Shown piece after piece: positions 7,676 through 15,338 of a stretch of 22,832 bases of DNA. The position numbers were made by a program, and so were the translations under genes. The notes beneath the pieces are model-generated. The model was not told the DNA's origin, made no database searches, and saw only the letters and a program-made list of their open reading frames with translations. Every line of letters begins with the position of its first letter. Positions within the stretch are counted from its first letter, which is position 1. The stretch comes from CAYNTG01 sp964400105 (GTDB lineage Bacteria; UBP14; UBA6098), in assembly GCA_964400105.1 (NCBI GenBank), contig CAYNTG010000031.1:1-22832 (forward strand). The letters are read 5' to 3'.

Positions 7676-7963
7676 ATGTGGCTAGTCTTGATCTATCTCG
7701 CGCTTTTAGGAGTATATCTTGGGTTAACTATTCCGAGACTCAGAAAAAAGGTAAAAAAGGGTAATATTTATCTTGCAATCCTTGGGAATGTTATGGCTAT
7801 GGGAGGATTGTTGTTTTATTATTATCTTGTGCGTTTAGTTGGTGGTGATCTTGAGCTATGGTTAATCCTGGCAATGATTCTTGTTGTTTTCGGAATATGG
7901 ATCGGTAATAGAGAGACCAAGAAAGAAATATCAGACGACGTGGAAAAGAAGCAAGCTGATTGA
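7676..7963 (+). CDS. Small three-helix membrane protein, function unknown
   Basis: A 95-residue protein with three predicted membrane segments: about 2-19, 31-52 and 61-78. A basic loop (RLRKKVKKGN) lies between the first two, and the C-terminal tail is charged (RETKKEISDDVEKKQAD). The positive-inside rule would put this first loop in the cytoplasm. The ATG follows AAGGAGAAAAAC, a good ribosome site. I do not recognise a family. Codon use is more AT-rich (TTA, TTG, GGG, AAA) than in neighbouring genes, which together with the isolated position suggests recent acquisition or a relaxed, lineage-specific gene. No promoter is clearly visible. Confidence 0.7.
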   Translation: MWLVLIYLALLGVYLGLTIPRLRKKVKKGNIYLAILGNVMAMGGLLFYYYLVRLVGGDLELWLILAMILVVFGIWIGNRETKKEISDDVEKKQAD

Positions 7964-7984
7964 TCTGAGACCTACGAAAATTTT

Positions 7985-8215
7985 CCTCGCTTCGGGCGGC
8001 AGTGCCGTAGCCGTCGAGCATGACGGCTGCGGAGCGGACAGGCGGCCGGCATGGGGGATGGCGGGTTTGGGGTTGGGATTTTTGCGTCCTATCGGAACCG
8101 CAAAAATCATGACGGCCGATGCGTTGGTGTAACGGCAATCGCCTACCACGGTATATCCTAAGGGCGCTTCGATTAAGCTCGATTGTTGTTCTGCCTTGCC
8201 TGTCGTCATGTGGCG
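7985..8215. other. GC-rich, hairpin-rich non-coding region
   Basis: The 407-bp gap between the small membrane protein and the receiver gene contains this compositionally distinct block. Two strong hairpins are seen: an 11-bp stem with one G-U pair (8005-8015 with 8022-8032, loop GAGCAT) and a 10-bp perfect stem (8077-8086 with 8099-8108) extended inside by TCC/GGA. Long open frames exist on both strands but none has a ribosome site. It could be a structured RNA or a copy of an interspersed element. Confidence 0.35.
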
Positions 8216-8223
8216 ACTGGTCG

Positions 8224-8261
8224 TATAGATATATGCCTTGTCATTTTGGCATATATCTATA
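8224..8261. repeat. Perfect 14-bp inverted repeat
   Basis: TATAGATATATGCC (8224-8237) is followed after a 10-nt loop (TTGTCATTTT) by its exact reverse complement (8248-8261). Neither side has a terminator-like T-tract. It lies about 110 nt before the receiver-domain gene and could be a regulator-binding site, an mRNA hairpin or an element end. Confidence 0.6.
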
Positions 8262-8370
8262 AACGACGATAAAAAATCCGAGATAGCGGTTTTCCAATAA
8301 AGTCCTCACGACCAATAATTACGAGTGTGTTTGTTTTTTGGCATTTCGTTTGCGATTATCGTTGGCGAGT

Positions 8371-8772
8371 ATGAAAAAGAATGAACTGAAAACTCTTATA
8401 GTCGAGGACGACCTTAGGGCTGCGGAAACGCTCTGCGAATTCCTCGATCTTCGCGGAAAAATGAAAAGCGTTATCGCTTGCGATGTCGAAGATGCTCTTT
8501 CGCTTTTCAATAGCGATTTTGAGTTCGCGATTATAGATATCAATCTTTCGGGCGAGATCGACGGTCTCGAACTTTTAAGACGGTTAAAGGCCCTTAACCC
8601 GAATCTCTTTATCGTGATCGTCACGGCTTCGGACATCGACGATAACCGCAAAATTAGCCTTTCGCTGGGTGCCGATGCCTTTTTGCCGAAGCCGCTCGAC
8701 TTCGGATCGCTCGATGTAATTCTCGACGGGGTATGCTCGAAGAAAACCGTCGCCGATCATGGCAAAACCTGA
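8371..8772 (+). CDS. Stand-alone response-regulator receiver protein (CheY/Spo0F-like)
   Basis: The 133-residue product is a single receiver domain with no output domain. The acidic pair is Asp13-Asp14 (VEDD), the phospho-acceptor Asp56 (FAIIDINLSG), the switch Thr85 (IVTAS) and the conserved Lys107-Pro (LPKPLD). All the residues needed for phosphorylation are present, so it probably acts as a phosphorelay intermediate or by protein-protein contact. No histidine kinase is in the window. The frame is open from a TTG at 8338, but the ATG at 8371 fits the family N-terminus; only a weak GGCGAG precedes it. It stands alone, 248 nt before the Bat-like operon and in the same direction. Confidence 0.88.
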   Translation: MKKNELKTLIVEDDLRAAETLCEFLDLRGKMKSVIACDVEDALSLFNSDFEFAIIDINLSGEIDGLELLRRLKALNPNLFIVIVTASDIDDNRKISLSLGADAFLPKPLDFGSLDVILDGVCSKKTVADHGKT

Positions 8773-8812
8773 TCGGGGTTATTTAACAAGTCTATTATTC
8801 CGGTTGCTCTGT

Positions 8813-8830
8813 GCACCACGGTCGTGGTGC
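8813..8830. terminator. Hairpin after the receiver gene
   Basis: GCACCAC (8813-8819), loop GGTC and GTGGTGC (8824-8830), 41 nt after the receiver stop. Only TTCCTT follows, so termination would be weak. The remaining sequence to 9020 shows no gene and no convincing promoter for the Bat-like operon. Confidence 0.35.
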
Positions 8831-9020
8831 TTCCTTGGGAACTAATAAAGAGCGCCGTTAAAATCGGGAAGCGCCGCTTTCCGACGGCGGCACGACAGCG
8901 GATTGCGAAAACGTGCGGTGGACGCGATCATCGTTAATGTGTCGGCATCGTGTAAACGGTTCTTCCCGACGATTATTCGCGCACGATCTTGCGCTTATAG
9001 GATATCGACAGGAGGTCGAA

Positions 9021-9968
9021 GTGGTTATTCTATTAATCTTTATGGCGGTATCGTCGCTGCTCTGCGCGCAGATGTCGCCCGACAGCGCTGCGGACTCCCT
9101 CGTATCCGTGCAGGAATGGGGAAATATCGAGATCGAGGGTAGCCTTTCCGCCGACTCGATCTCTCAGAATGACACCCTTGTTTTCACCGTCAAATTGAAA
9201 CTTCGAGGAAATCCCGACGATTATTCAATCGCGGAACCGGGCGCGCCGCCGATAACCAATCTAAGTCTTATCGCCACGTCGCAGGCAAATCGAACCGAAC
9301 GATCGGAAGGCGAGACACACCTCATAAAAGAGTATCGATTTACATATGTGGCGATCTCTATCGGGATGGCCTATGTCAACCCGTTGCGCGTCCAGTATGT
9401 CTATATCCCAAACGGAGAAAGCCGTTCGCTCGCCTCCTCCAGATTTGAAATCGAGATTACCGAACCGATCATTCCGAAGAAGGGAGTCGATTGGGTTGTC
9501 GTGATTATAGTCCTCTTGATAATCTGTGCCGGCGCTATTCTCACGTTTATTTTATCGAAGAAGGGCAGAAAAAATCCGACCGTCGAGGAGGAGGAAATTC
9601 CCCCGGAAAAGATAGCCCGTCAGAGGATTATCAACCTCAAGCCCGGTCGAAATGCAGATATATCAAAAAGTATAGACGATACTACGCGAATCCTGTCCAA
9701 TTATATCTTCGCCCGTTACGGAATCGATGCCGCACGCCTTTCGAAGGAGGAGATCGTTATGTCCCTCGAAAAACATGGTATCCCGGCCAACACAACGAAG
9801 AATCTCGATATGGCCTTCGCGATATGCGATGAGGTTCGTTTCGCCAATCATAAGGCCACCCAAACGGATCGAGATAACATCGAATTGGCGTTGGAATCGC
9901 TTCTCGCTTTCGGGGAAAAAACGAATCCACAACAATCGAAACAAGACGATATCGACGATAAATCATAA
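9021..9968 (+). CDS. BatD/DUF4381-like membrane protein, short form (first copy)
   Basis: The 315-residue protein has a signal peptide (about 1-16), a beta-rich extracytoplasmic domain (about 33-150), one membrane segment (157-179) and a cytoplasmic helical domain (about 195-300). The C-terminal domain contains LSNYIFARYGIDAARLSKEE and a later CDEVRFANH, and the same pattern recurs in the proteins at 14274 and 20243. This architecture is that of BatD-like/DUF4381 proteins in MoxR operons, where they are thought to scaffold the VWA proteins. The GTG start at 9021 is chosen because AGGAGG lies 5 nt upstream; the frame is open from 8913 but that part is not protein-like. MoxR follows after 30 nt. 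Confidence 0.75.
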   Translation: MVILLIFMAVSSLLCAQMSPDSAADSLVSVQEWGNIEIEGSLSADSISQNDTLVFTVKLKLRGNPDDYSIAEPGAPPITNLSLIATSQANRTERSEGETHLIKEYRFTYVAISIGMAYVNPLRVQYVYIPNGESRSLASSRFEIEITEPIIPKKGVDWVVVIIVLLIICAGAILTFILSKKGRKNPTVEEEEIPPEKIARQRIINLKPGRNADISKSIDDTTRILSNYIFARYGIDAARLSKEEIVMSLEKHGIPANTTKNLDMAFAICDEVRFANHKATQTDRDNIELALESLLAFGEKTNPQQSKQDDIDDKS

Positions 9969-9998
9969 CACGAAACCTTCCAATAATATGGAGATATT

Positions 9999-10988
9999 AT
10001 GAACGAAGAAATTCAGAAACTGAACGAAAGGATAGCCGGGGAATCCACCTTTATCGATGACATGAGGACCGAGTTCGCCAAGGTCATAGTCGGTCAAAAT
10101 TACCTGATCGACCGGCTTATTATCGGCCTTTTGGCGGACGGCCACGTCCTTCTCGAGGGCGTTCCCGGAATCGCAAAAACCCTTTCGGTGAAAACACTCT
10201 CCGATATTATCGAAGCGGACTTCCAGCGGATTCAATTCACCCCGGACCTGCTACCGGCGGATATTATCGGGACGTTGATCTATAATCAGGCCAAAGGGAT
10301 ATTCACGACCAAGAAAGGCCCGATTTTCTCGAACATCATACTCGCCGACGAGATCAACAGGGCACCGGCAAAGGTTCAATCCGCACTGCTCGAAGCGATG
10401 CAGGAACGTCAAATCACCATCGGCGGAGAGACATTCCCGTTGCCGGTTCCATTCATGGTTCTCGCCACGCAGAATCCCATCGAGCAGCAGGGGACATATC
10501 CGTTGCCGGAAGCGCAGGTCGATAGATTTTTGATGAAGGTGATCGTGTCGTATCCCGACCGAGAGGACGAGCGGAAGATCATGCGCCTTCACGGCCGGAT
10601 CGAAATCCCCGTTGCGAACCCGGTAATCAAACCGGAACAGATAATGCGCGCACGGCACACCGTCCGGGATATCTATGTCGATGAGAAGATCGAGAGCTAT
10701 ATCCTCGATCTGGTCTTCGCAACGAGGAACCCGGCGCACTACGGCCTCGACGAACTCGGCGAGCTTATCCAATATGGAGCGAGTCCGAGAGCGACACTCT
10801 ACCTGAGAAGCTGCGCGCAGGCCAACGCATTCCTCAACCATCGGGGATACGTCACGCCGGAGGATATCCGAACTATCGCTATGGACGTCCTTCGCCATCG
10901 CGTAATCGTTACATACGAGGCGGAGGCCGAAGAGATTGCTGCAGAGGACGTCGTTCTCAAGGTTCTCGGCGCGGTGGAGGTTCCGTAA
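9999..10988 (+). CDS. MoxR-family AAA+ ATPase
   Basis: A 329-residue protein of standard MoxR length. Walker A GVPGIAKT (54-61), Walker B ILADE (114-118), sensor-1 ATQNP (156-160) and the EAQVDRF segment (171-177) are all intact; the C-terminal lid domain covers about 220-325. MoxR ATPases act as cytoplasmic chaperones that remodel or activate partners carrying VWA or DUF58 domains; those partners are encoded downstream. The ATG follows GGAGATATT. It lies between the first BatD-like gene and a GGDEF gene, whereas DUF58 usually follows MoxR directly, so two genes appear to be inserted here. Confidence 0.96.
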   Translation: MNEEIQKLNERIAGESTFIDDMRTEFAKVIVGQNYLIDRLIIGLLADGHVLLEGVPGIAKTLSVKTLSDIIEADFQRIQFTPDLLPADIIGTLIYNQAKGIFTTKKGPIFSNIILADEINRAPAKVQSALLEAMQERQITIGGETFPLPVPFMVLATQNPIEQQGTYPLPEAQVDRFLMKVIVSYPDREDERKIMRLHGRIEIPVANPVIKPEQIMRARHTVRDIYVDEKIESYILDLVFATRNPAHYGLDELGELIQYGASPRATLYLRSCAQANAFLNHRGYVTPEDIRTIAMDVLRHRVIVTYEAEAEEIAAEDVVLKVLGAVEVP

Positions 10989-11000
10989 TTTAACGAAACT

Positions 11001-11819
11001 ATGAACATGGAAAAAGACGAAAACAACAAGACAAATTCCCGGCTTTCGCCGGATGAGATGGAGTGGAACCGCGATACATTCCGGTTTCCGAAGTCGTCTA
11101 TCGTCGAATCGAGTTTCAAAACTCCGACACGGGTTCAATGGTTTATCGGTCTGTGCGTATTGCTGTTCGCTATGCTGTTTTTTCTCGGACAGCTGCTTTT
11201 GCCGGATAAATCGGAGATATATCTTGTGGTGTCGTCCGTTTCCGTGCTCATTATCGCATTTTTCGGACTTTTCTCGCTCTCCAAACTAACGAGACAAACC
11301 AGACATCTCAGGTTGCTCTTGAATATCGACAGGACAACCGGTCTTTACGGTTCTACATTCTTGATGGAGGAACTCGATCGCTTTATCGATGAAGCCGGGC
11401 ATGAACTTGTCCTGATCTTCCTCGACCTCGACGAGCTTAAAAAATTCAACGATAAATTCGGCCACCGACGCGGAGATATTTTGATACGCAATGCTGCCGA
11501 TATTCTTTCAAAAACCGTTGCGGGAAAGGGCATGGGCTTCCGCTGCGGTGGGGACGAATTCGTGGCTATGCTGACCGATATATCGAGTGAGGAGGCCGTC
11601 GAGCTTGCAAAAAGCGTGCATGAATCGTTCGTCGAAAAGGGGATATCGGCGTCCATCGGCATCTATAAATGGAAAAAAGGGATGTCCGCCGACAAACTTC
11701 TCTATGAGGCCGATCAGGCCATGTATAAAGCGAAACGCGCGGGAAAAGGAAAACTGTTTATTCCGGATATCGGAAGCTATGGAAACGCCGACGATCTCGA
11801 CGGAGAATTTATCGAATGA
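11001..11819 (+). CDS. Membrane-bound GGDEF diguanylate cyclase
   Basis: The 272-residue protein has a charged N-terminal tail (1-43), two membrane helices (about 46-67 and 73-94) with almost no periplasmic loop, and a GGDEF domain (about 105-255). The domain is intact, with DLDELKKFNDKFGH (142-155) and the active-site CGGDEF at 182-187, so synthesis of cyclic di-GMP is expected. The inhibitory I-site (RxxD five residues before GGDEF) is absent, so product inhibition is unlikely. No strong ribosome site precedes the ATG, which starts 12 nt after the MoxR stop. The next gene overlaps its stop (ATGA). A GGDEF gene inside a MoxR/Bat cluster is unusual. Confidence 0.9.
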   Translation: MNMEKDENNKTNSRLSPDEMEWNRDTFRFPKSSIVESSFKTPTRVQWFIGLCVLLFAMLFFLGQLLLPDKSEIYLVVSSVSVLIIAFFGLFSLSKLTRQTRHLRLLLNIDRTTGLYGSTFLMEELDRFIDEAGHELVLIFLDLDELKKFNDKFGHRRGDILIRNAADILSKTVAGKGMGFRCGGDEFVAMLTDISSEEAVELAKSVHESFVEKGISASIGIYKWKKGMSADKLLYEADQAMYKAKRAGKGKLFIPDIGSYGNADDLDGEFIE

Positions 11820-12406
11820 AACGGACTGTTATGAAAAGAAACCTGATTATATCGATCTTATTATTCGCGGCCGTTGCCGTCTTCGCCGCCGAGGATGTCA
11901 CCGAAACGACGCCGAACAGGATCGCACCGGCTATCGGAGTTATGAATACCCCACTCGCTGTTGGGTATAAGATGCCCTTCGCGGATCATTACAGCATCGA
12001 TCTCATGCTCCACGTTCCGGAATTCTACAAAAACGAATCCGGCGGAAACTGCATCGAGTTCGGCGGTCTCGCAGGGTATAATATCCCGCTTCGCCTCGAA
12101 GAGAATATCGCATTCATGATCAAGCCGCAATTCGACCTATCCTATTCGATGGAAACGATAGAGATTCTCGATAAAAATTATTCGATAAACACATTGAGCC
12201 TGCGCCCTGGCGCTTTTATCGGTATCGAGGTTTTTCTCGAAGAGGTCGGTGTGCCGAATGTCAATATCTCATTGGGTTTCACCGCCGGAATGGAATATAA
12301 TATCGTCGATGCCGACGATGAACTCGGCTACAACGAATCCAATTTCCATATACCAATGGCGACACACCCATTCGGCGCGACCGTCGCGGCATGGTGGTTC
12401 TTCTAA
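11816..12406 (+). CDS. Small probable outer-membrane beta-barrel protein
   Basis: The 196-residue protein is not recognised. It has a Sec signal peptide with a likely cleavage after AVFA (about residue 24). The mature part is made of alternating hydrophobic and polar stretches (for example GLAGYNIPLRL, AFMIKPQFDLSYS, NISLGFTAGMEYN) and ends in aromatic WWFF with a terminal Phe, as in outer-membrane barrels recognised by BamA. It may have eight or so strands. The start used overlaps the GGDEF stop (ATGA); an ATG at 11831 (residue 6) is an alternative that gives a cleaner signal peptide. Being coupled to the GGDEF gene, it is likely part of the same transcript. Confidence 0.6.
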   Translation: MKRTVMKRNLIISILLFAAVAVFAAEDVTETTPNRIAPAIGVMNTPLAVGYKMPFADHYSIDLMLHVPEFYKNESGGNCIEFGGLAGYNIPLRLEENIAFMIKPQFDLSYSMETIEILDKNYSINTLSLRPGAFIGIEVFLEEVGVPNVNISLGFTAGMEYNIVDADDELGYNESNFHIPMATHPFGATVAAWWFF

Positions 12407-12426
12407 ATTTAATCACTCGATGTATT

Positions 12427-13302
12427 ATGATTCCAAAAGAGATAATAAAGAAAATACGACGACTCGATATCCGCACCAAGCGGCTCGTCAACGACATATT
12501 TTCAGGGGAGTATCACTCGGTATTCAAGGGCCGGGGCATGGAGTTCTCCGAGGTGCGAGAATATGTTCTCGGCGACGATATTCGCAATATTGACTGGAAC
12601 GTAACGGCGCGAACCGGGCAGCCGCATGTTAAGGTTTTCGAGGAGGAACGCGAACTGACCGTCATGCTTATGGTCGATGTCTCCAGTTCCGGCGAGTTCG
12701 GCACGGCGACGAGCATGAAGCGGGATATCGCCCTCGAGATATGCGCACTTCTGGCATTTTCCGCGATAGACAACAACGATCTGGTCGGCCTCGTGATGTT
12801 CACCGACAAGATCGAAAAATCGATCGTGCCGAAGAAGGGGCGTAAGCACGTGCTTCGCATCCTTCGTGAATTGCTATATTTCAAGCCGGAGGATACGCGG
12901 ACGAACCTCGCTCTTCCTTTGGATTATCTCAATCGAATTACGAAAAGGCGTTCCATCGTCTTCATGATAAGCGATTTTATGGGCGAAGATTATGAGAAGG
13001 CCATGACCATTACCGCAAAGAAACACGACCTCGTGCCTGTCGTAATCTCCGATCCGCGCGAGGAGAATATGCCGAATATCGGGTTGATCGAACTCGAGGA
13101 TGCCGAGACCGGCAAAGCCATTCTGATCGATACATCCGATCCGACTCTGCGCGATGCGTTCGGTCTTAACGTATCGAGGACACAGCTCGAAAGGGAAAAG
13201 ATATTCAAGCGTATTGGATTGGACCACATGGACATAAGGCTCGATAAGCCCTATATCGACGAACTGACGACATTCTTCAAAAAACGTGCGGCGAGATACT
13301 GA
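12427..13302 (+). CDS. DUF58-family protein
   Basis: The 291-residue protein is a DUF58 protein, a class with a VWA-like fold encoded next to moxR in most genomes. The family signature is strongly conserved: IFSGEYHSVFKGRGMEFSEV (24-43), LGDDIRNIDWNVTARTG (48-64) and EEERELTVMLMVDVSSSGE (72-90), where DVSSS is the MIDAS-like metal site. No membrane segment is present, so it is cytoplasmic. The ATG at 12427 is chosen because homologues begin MIPKEI; the frame is open from 12391 inside the previous gene, and no clear ribosome site precedes either. It is expected to be a MoxR client, probably working with the VWA proteins downstream. Confidence 0.93.
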   Translation: MIPKEIIKKIRRLDIRTKRLVNDIFSGEYHSVFKGRGMEFSEVREYVLGDDIRNIDWNVTARTGQPHVKVFEEERELTVMLMVDVSSSGEFGTATSMKRDIALEICALLAFSAIDNNDLVGLVMFTDKIEKSIVPKKGRKHVLRILRELLYFKPEDTRTNLALPLDYLNRITKRRSIVFMISDFMGEDYEKAMTITAKKHDLVPVVISDPREENMPNIGLIELEDAETGKAILIDTSDPTLRDAFGLNVSRTQLEREKIFKRIGLDHMDIRLDKPYIDELTTFFKKRAARY

Positions 13303-13318
13303 GTATAGGAGAATCGAA

Positions 13319-14269
13319 ATGGACAAAATCAACGATCCTTATAAAACAATTCGAATCGCTCTGATATTGAGCATTGTCGGCATTATCGTGACCGCGACGG
13401 CGCTGATTTTCGCTATTGTCTTGCCCACAAAAAATGCCGTGTCGTTCGAGCAGGCCAAGCGTTACGCGAGCAAGCTCGCCAATAGCGAGCTATATCCTCA
13501 AGCTGTCGGTGAATTCGAGCGGATTCTCCGCGACTACAATCTCAGCGACCGCGAGGCGGGAAGCATATTATACCAAATCGGAGATATATCCGCCGAACAC
13601 CTTCGCGATCCGGGTAAAGCGCTCGCGGCTTTCATCAAGATTCAAGAGCTTTACCCCGATCATCCATTGAAGGACGATATCGAGCGCAAGATCATTGCCC
13701 AGTTGGACAAAATGGGTATGTCAAAGCAGGCTCAACTCAGGTTGAGTGAGACGGTCGATCCGGGAAAACAGGTTTCGGAAACCGAACCGTCCGTGGTCGT
13801 CGCCCGGATCGGCGATAGGGCAATTACGAGTGACGAGATCGAGGACGCGCTTGCCGATTTGCCACCGGAGATTGCAGAGCAGTTAATCGATCCGCAGGCC
13901 AAAGGCCGGTTCCTGCAAGATTATGTCGGGCAGCAGCTTCTTTACGATGCCGCACTTCGAGCCGGTTATGACAAACACCCGGAGACGGTCGAGATGTTCG
14001 AATCGGCGCGGAAAAACATACTGATCTCGACCTATTTCAACGATAATATCGCCAATCGGGTTGAGATTTCACAATCCGATATCGGGTATTTTTACGAAAT
14101 CCATAAGGCGGAGTTCGGCGATAAACCGCTCGACGAGATACGACCGCAGGTCGAGAACGCTCTTCGACAACAGAAGATGGCGGAGATTCATCAGAGCGTG
14201 ATCGATGAATTGATAAAGACGGAGAAGGTCCAATTATTCCCGGAGAATCTGAAAAAAACCGGTGAGTAG
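13319..14269 (+). CDS. Membrane-anchored TPR and SurA-N-like chaperone without rotamase domain
   Basis: The 316-residue product has an N-terminal membrane anchor (about 12-35), a TPR-like helical region (about 43-140) and then a segment (about 158-300) like the N-terminal chaperone module of SurA/PpiD-type peptidyl-prolyl isomerases: VVARIGDRAITSDEIEDALA, a helical stretch with YVGQQLLYDAALRAGYDKHP, and the C-terminal swapped helix DEIRPQVENALRQQK. The parvulin catalytic domain that normally lies between these parts is missing. The topology would place it in the periplasm. The start at 13319 has AGGAG before the ATG; the frame is open from 13286. A role as periplasmic chaperone for the Bat complex is an inference. 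Confidence 0.7.
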   Translation: MDKINDPYKTIRIALILSIVGIIVTATALIFAIVLPTKNAVSFEQAKRYASKLANSELYPQAVGEFERILRDYNLSDREAGSILYQIGDISAEHLRDPGKALAAFIKIQELYPDHPLKDDIERKIIAQLDKMGMSKQAQLRLSETVDPGKQVSETEPSVVVARIGDRAITSDEIEDALADLPPEIAEQLIDPQAKGRFLQDYVGQQLLYDAALRAGYDKHPETVEMFESARKNILISTYFNDNIANRVEISQSDIGYFYEIHKAEFGDKPLDEIRPQVENALRQQKMAEIHQSVIDELIKTEKVQLFPENLKKTGE

Positions 14270-14273
14270 AGGT

Positions 14274-15338
14274 ATGAACGCAAGAGTAAAAATATATTTA
14301 TTGATAACTCTTTTTGTCGTGGCACTTTATGCCCAAAAAGCGACTATCGAGACATCGGCAAATCCGACGACGATAACCATCGGCGATTACATAACCTATC
14401 GCGTAACTATCACCCACGATCCGAAGATCGCTATCGCATGGCCCGGCGTTGCCGCCGAACTCGGCCAATTTCAGATCGTCGATTTCGAGACATCCGATCC
14501 GATTATTCTCGAAGACGACCGCGAAAAGGAGATTTTGACTTATTACATAAGCACCTACGATGTCGGTGAATGGATAATCCCGCCGACGGCGATAGCATAT
14601 TACGACTCCGCCGCAGACACGACAATCCTGCTTCGCACGGAGCCGATAGGTATAACCGTTAAATCCCTCCTGTCGGATGAGGATTGGGCGAAGATCAGGT
14701 CCATCGCAGAATCGGACAGCTCACTCGCCGGTAAGGAGAAGCAGATCGCCGCCGGTCGCGCAATCCAGATGGCGAAGGAAGAGATGCTCCGCGACATCAC
14801 CGATCCGCAAAGGATCGAGCGCGATAAGCTATTCTATATAGGTATCGCGGTCGTCGTTCTCATTCTCGCGGCGCTCATAGCCGGCTTTATCTTCTGGCGG
14901 AAACGCAGAGGGATCACCGGCTCGATATTCAGCATGTCCGCGCCGCAGGTTCCACCGCACGAAGCTGCTTTGGCCGCGATAGCCGCTCTCGTAGCGAAGG
15001 ATTATATCACGAACAAGAGGTTCAAAAAATACTACACACGACTTTCGGAAATCCTTCGTGAATATATCGAGAACCGTGTCGGCGTCGCGGCGCTCGAGCT
15101 CTCGACCTCCGAGACGATGAATAATCTCATAAGCTCCGATTTTCCGCTTCGAGAGGGGGATTCCGATCTCGTTGAATCCGTTCTCGAAAGATGCGATCTG
15201 GTCAAGTTTGCGAAGCTCGTTCCACCGGAGGATTGGCATATCGAAACGGTCGGAGTGGCGCGCGATTTTATCGAAAGAACCAAACCCGACGAGCCGAAGC
15301 CGGAGGATGAAGAGATCGAAGGGGGTGAAGTCGAATAA
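14274..15338 (+). CDS. BatD/DUF4381-like membrane protein, short form (second copy)
   Basis: The 354-residue protein has a signal peptide (about 1-20, ending ALYA), an extracytoplasmic beta-rich domain (about 22-130) starting ATIETSANPTTITIGDYITY, typical of the BatD N-terminus, one membrane segment (185-208) and a cytoplasmic helical domain (about 230-345). That last domain (LSEILREYIENRVGVAALEL, later ERCDLVKFAK) matches the corresponding parts of the proteins at 9021 and 20243. The start is either this ATG or a GTG at 14262; the ATG gives the better signal peptide. Its stop overlaps the next VWA gene (TAATG), so the two are coupled. Confidence 0.78.
   Translation: MNARVKIYLLITLFVVALYAQKATIETSANPTTITIGDYITYRVTITHDPKIAIAWPGVAAELGQFQIVDFETSDPIILEDDREKEILTYYISTYDVGEWIIPPTAIAYYDSAADTTILLRTEPIGITVKSLLSDEDWAKIRSIAESDSSLAGKEKQIAAGRAIQMAKEEMLRDITDPQRIERDKLFYIGIAVVVLILAALIAGFIFWRKRRGITGSIFSMSAPQVPPHEAALAAIAALVAKDYITNKRFKKYYTRLSEILREYIENRVGVAALELSTSETMNNLISSDFPLREGDSDLVESVLERCDLVKFAKLVPPEDWHIETVGVARDFIERTKPDEPKPEDEEIEGGEVE

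Noticed and set aside
7931..8209. Open minus-strand frame of 92 codons, and an open plus-strand frame at 7881-8132, in the GC-rich block
   Set aside because: Neither has a ribosome site, both overlap strong hairpins, and the products show no protein-like pattern; the plus frame begins inside the small membrane protein gene.
8903..9142. Plus-strand frame upstream of and overlapping the first BatD-like gene
   Set aside because: No ribosome site; it overlaps the well-supported GTG start at 9021 in another frame, and the peptide has no recognisable features.
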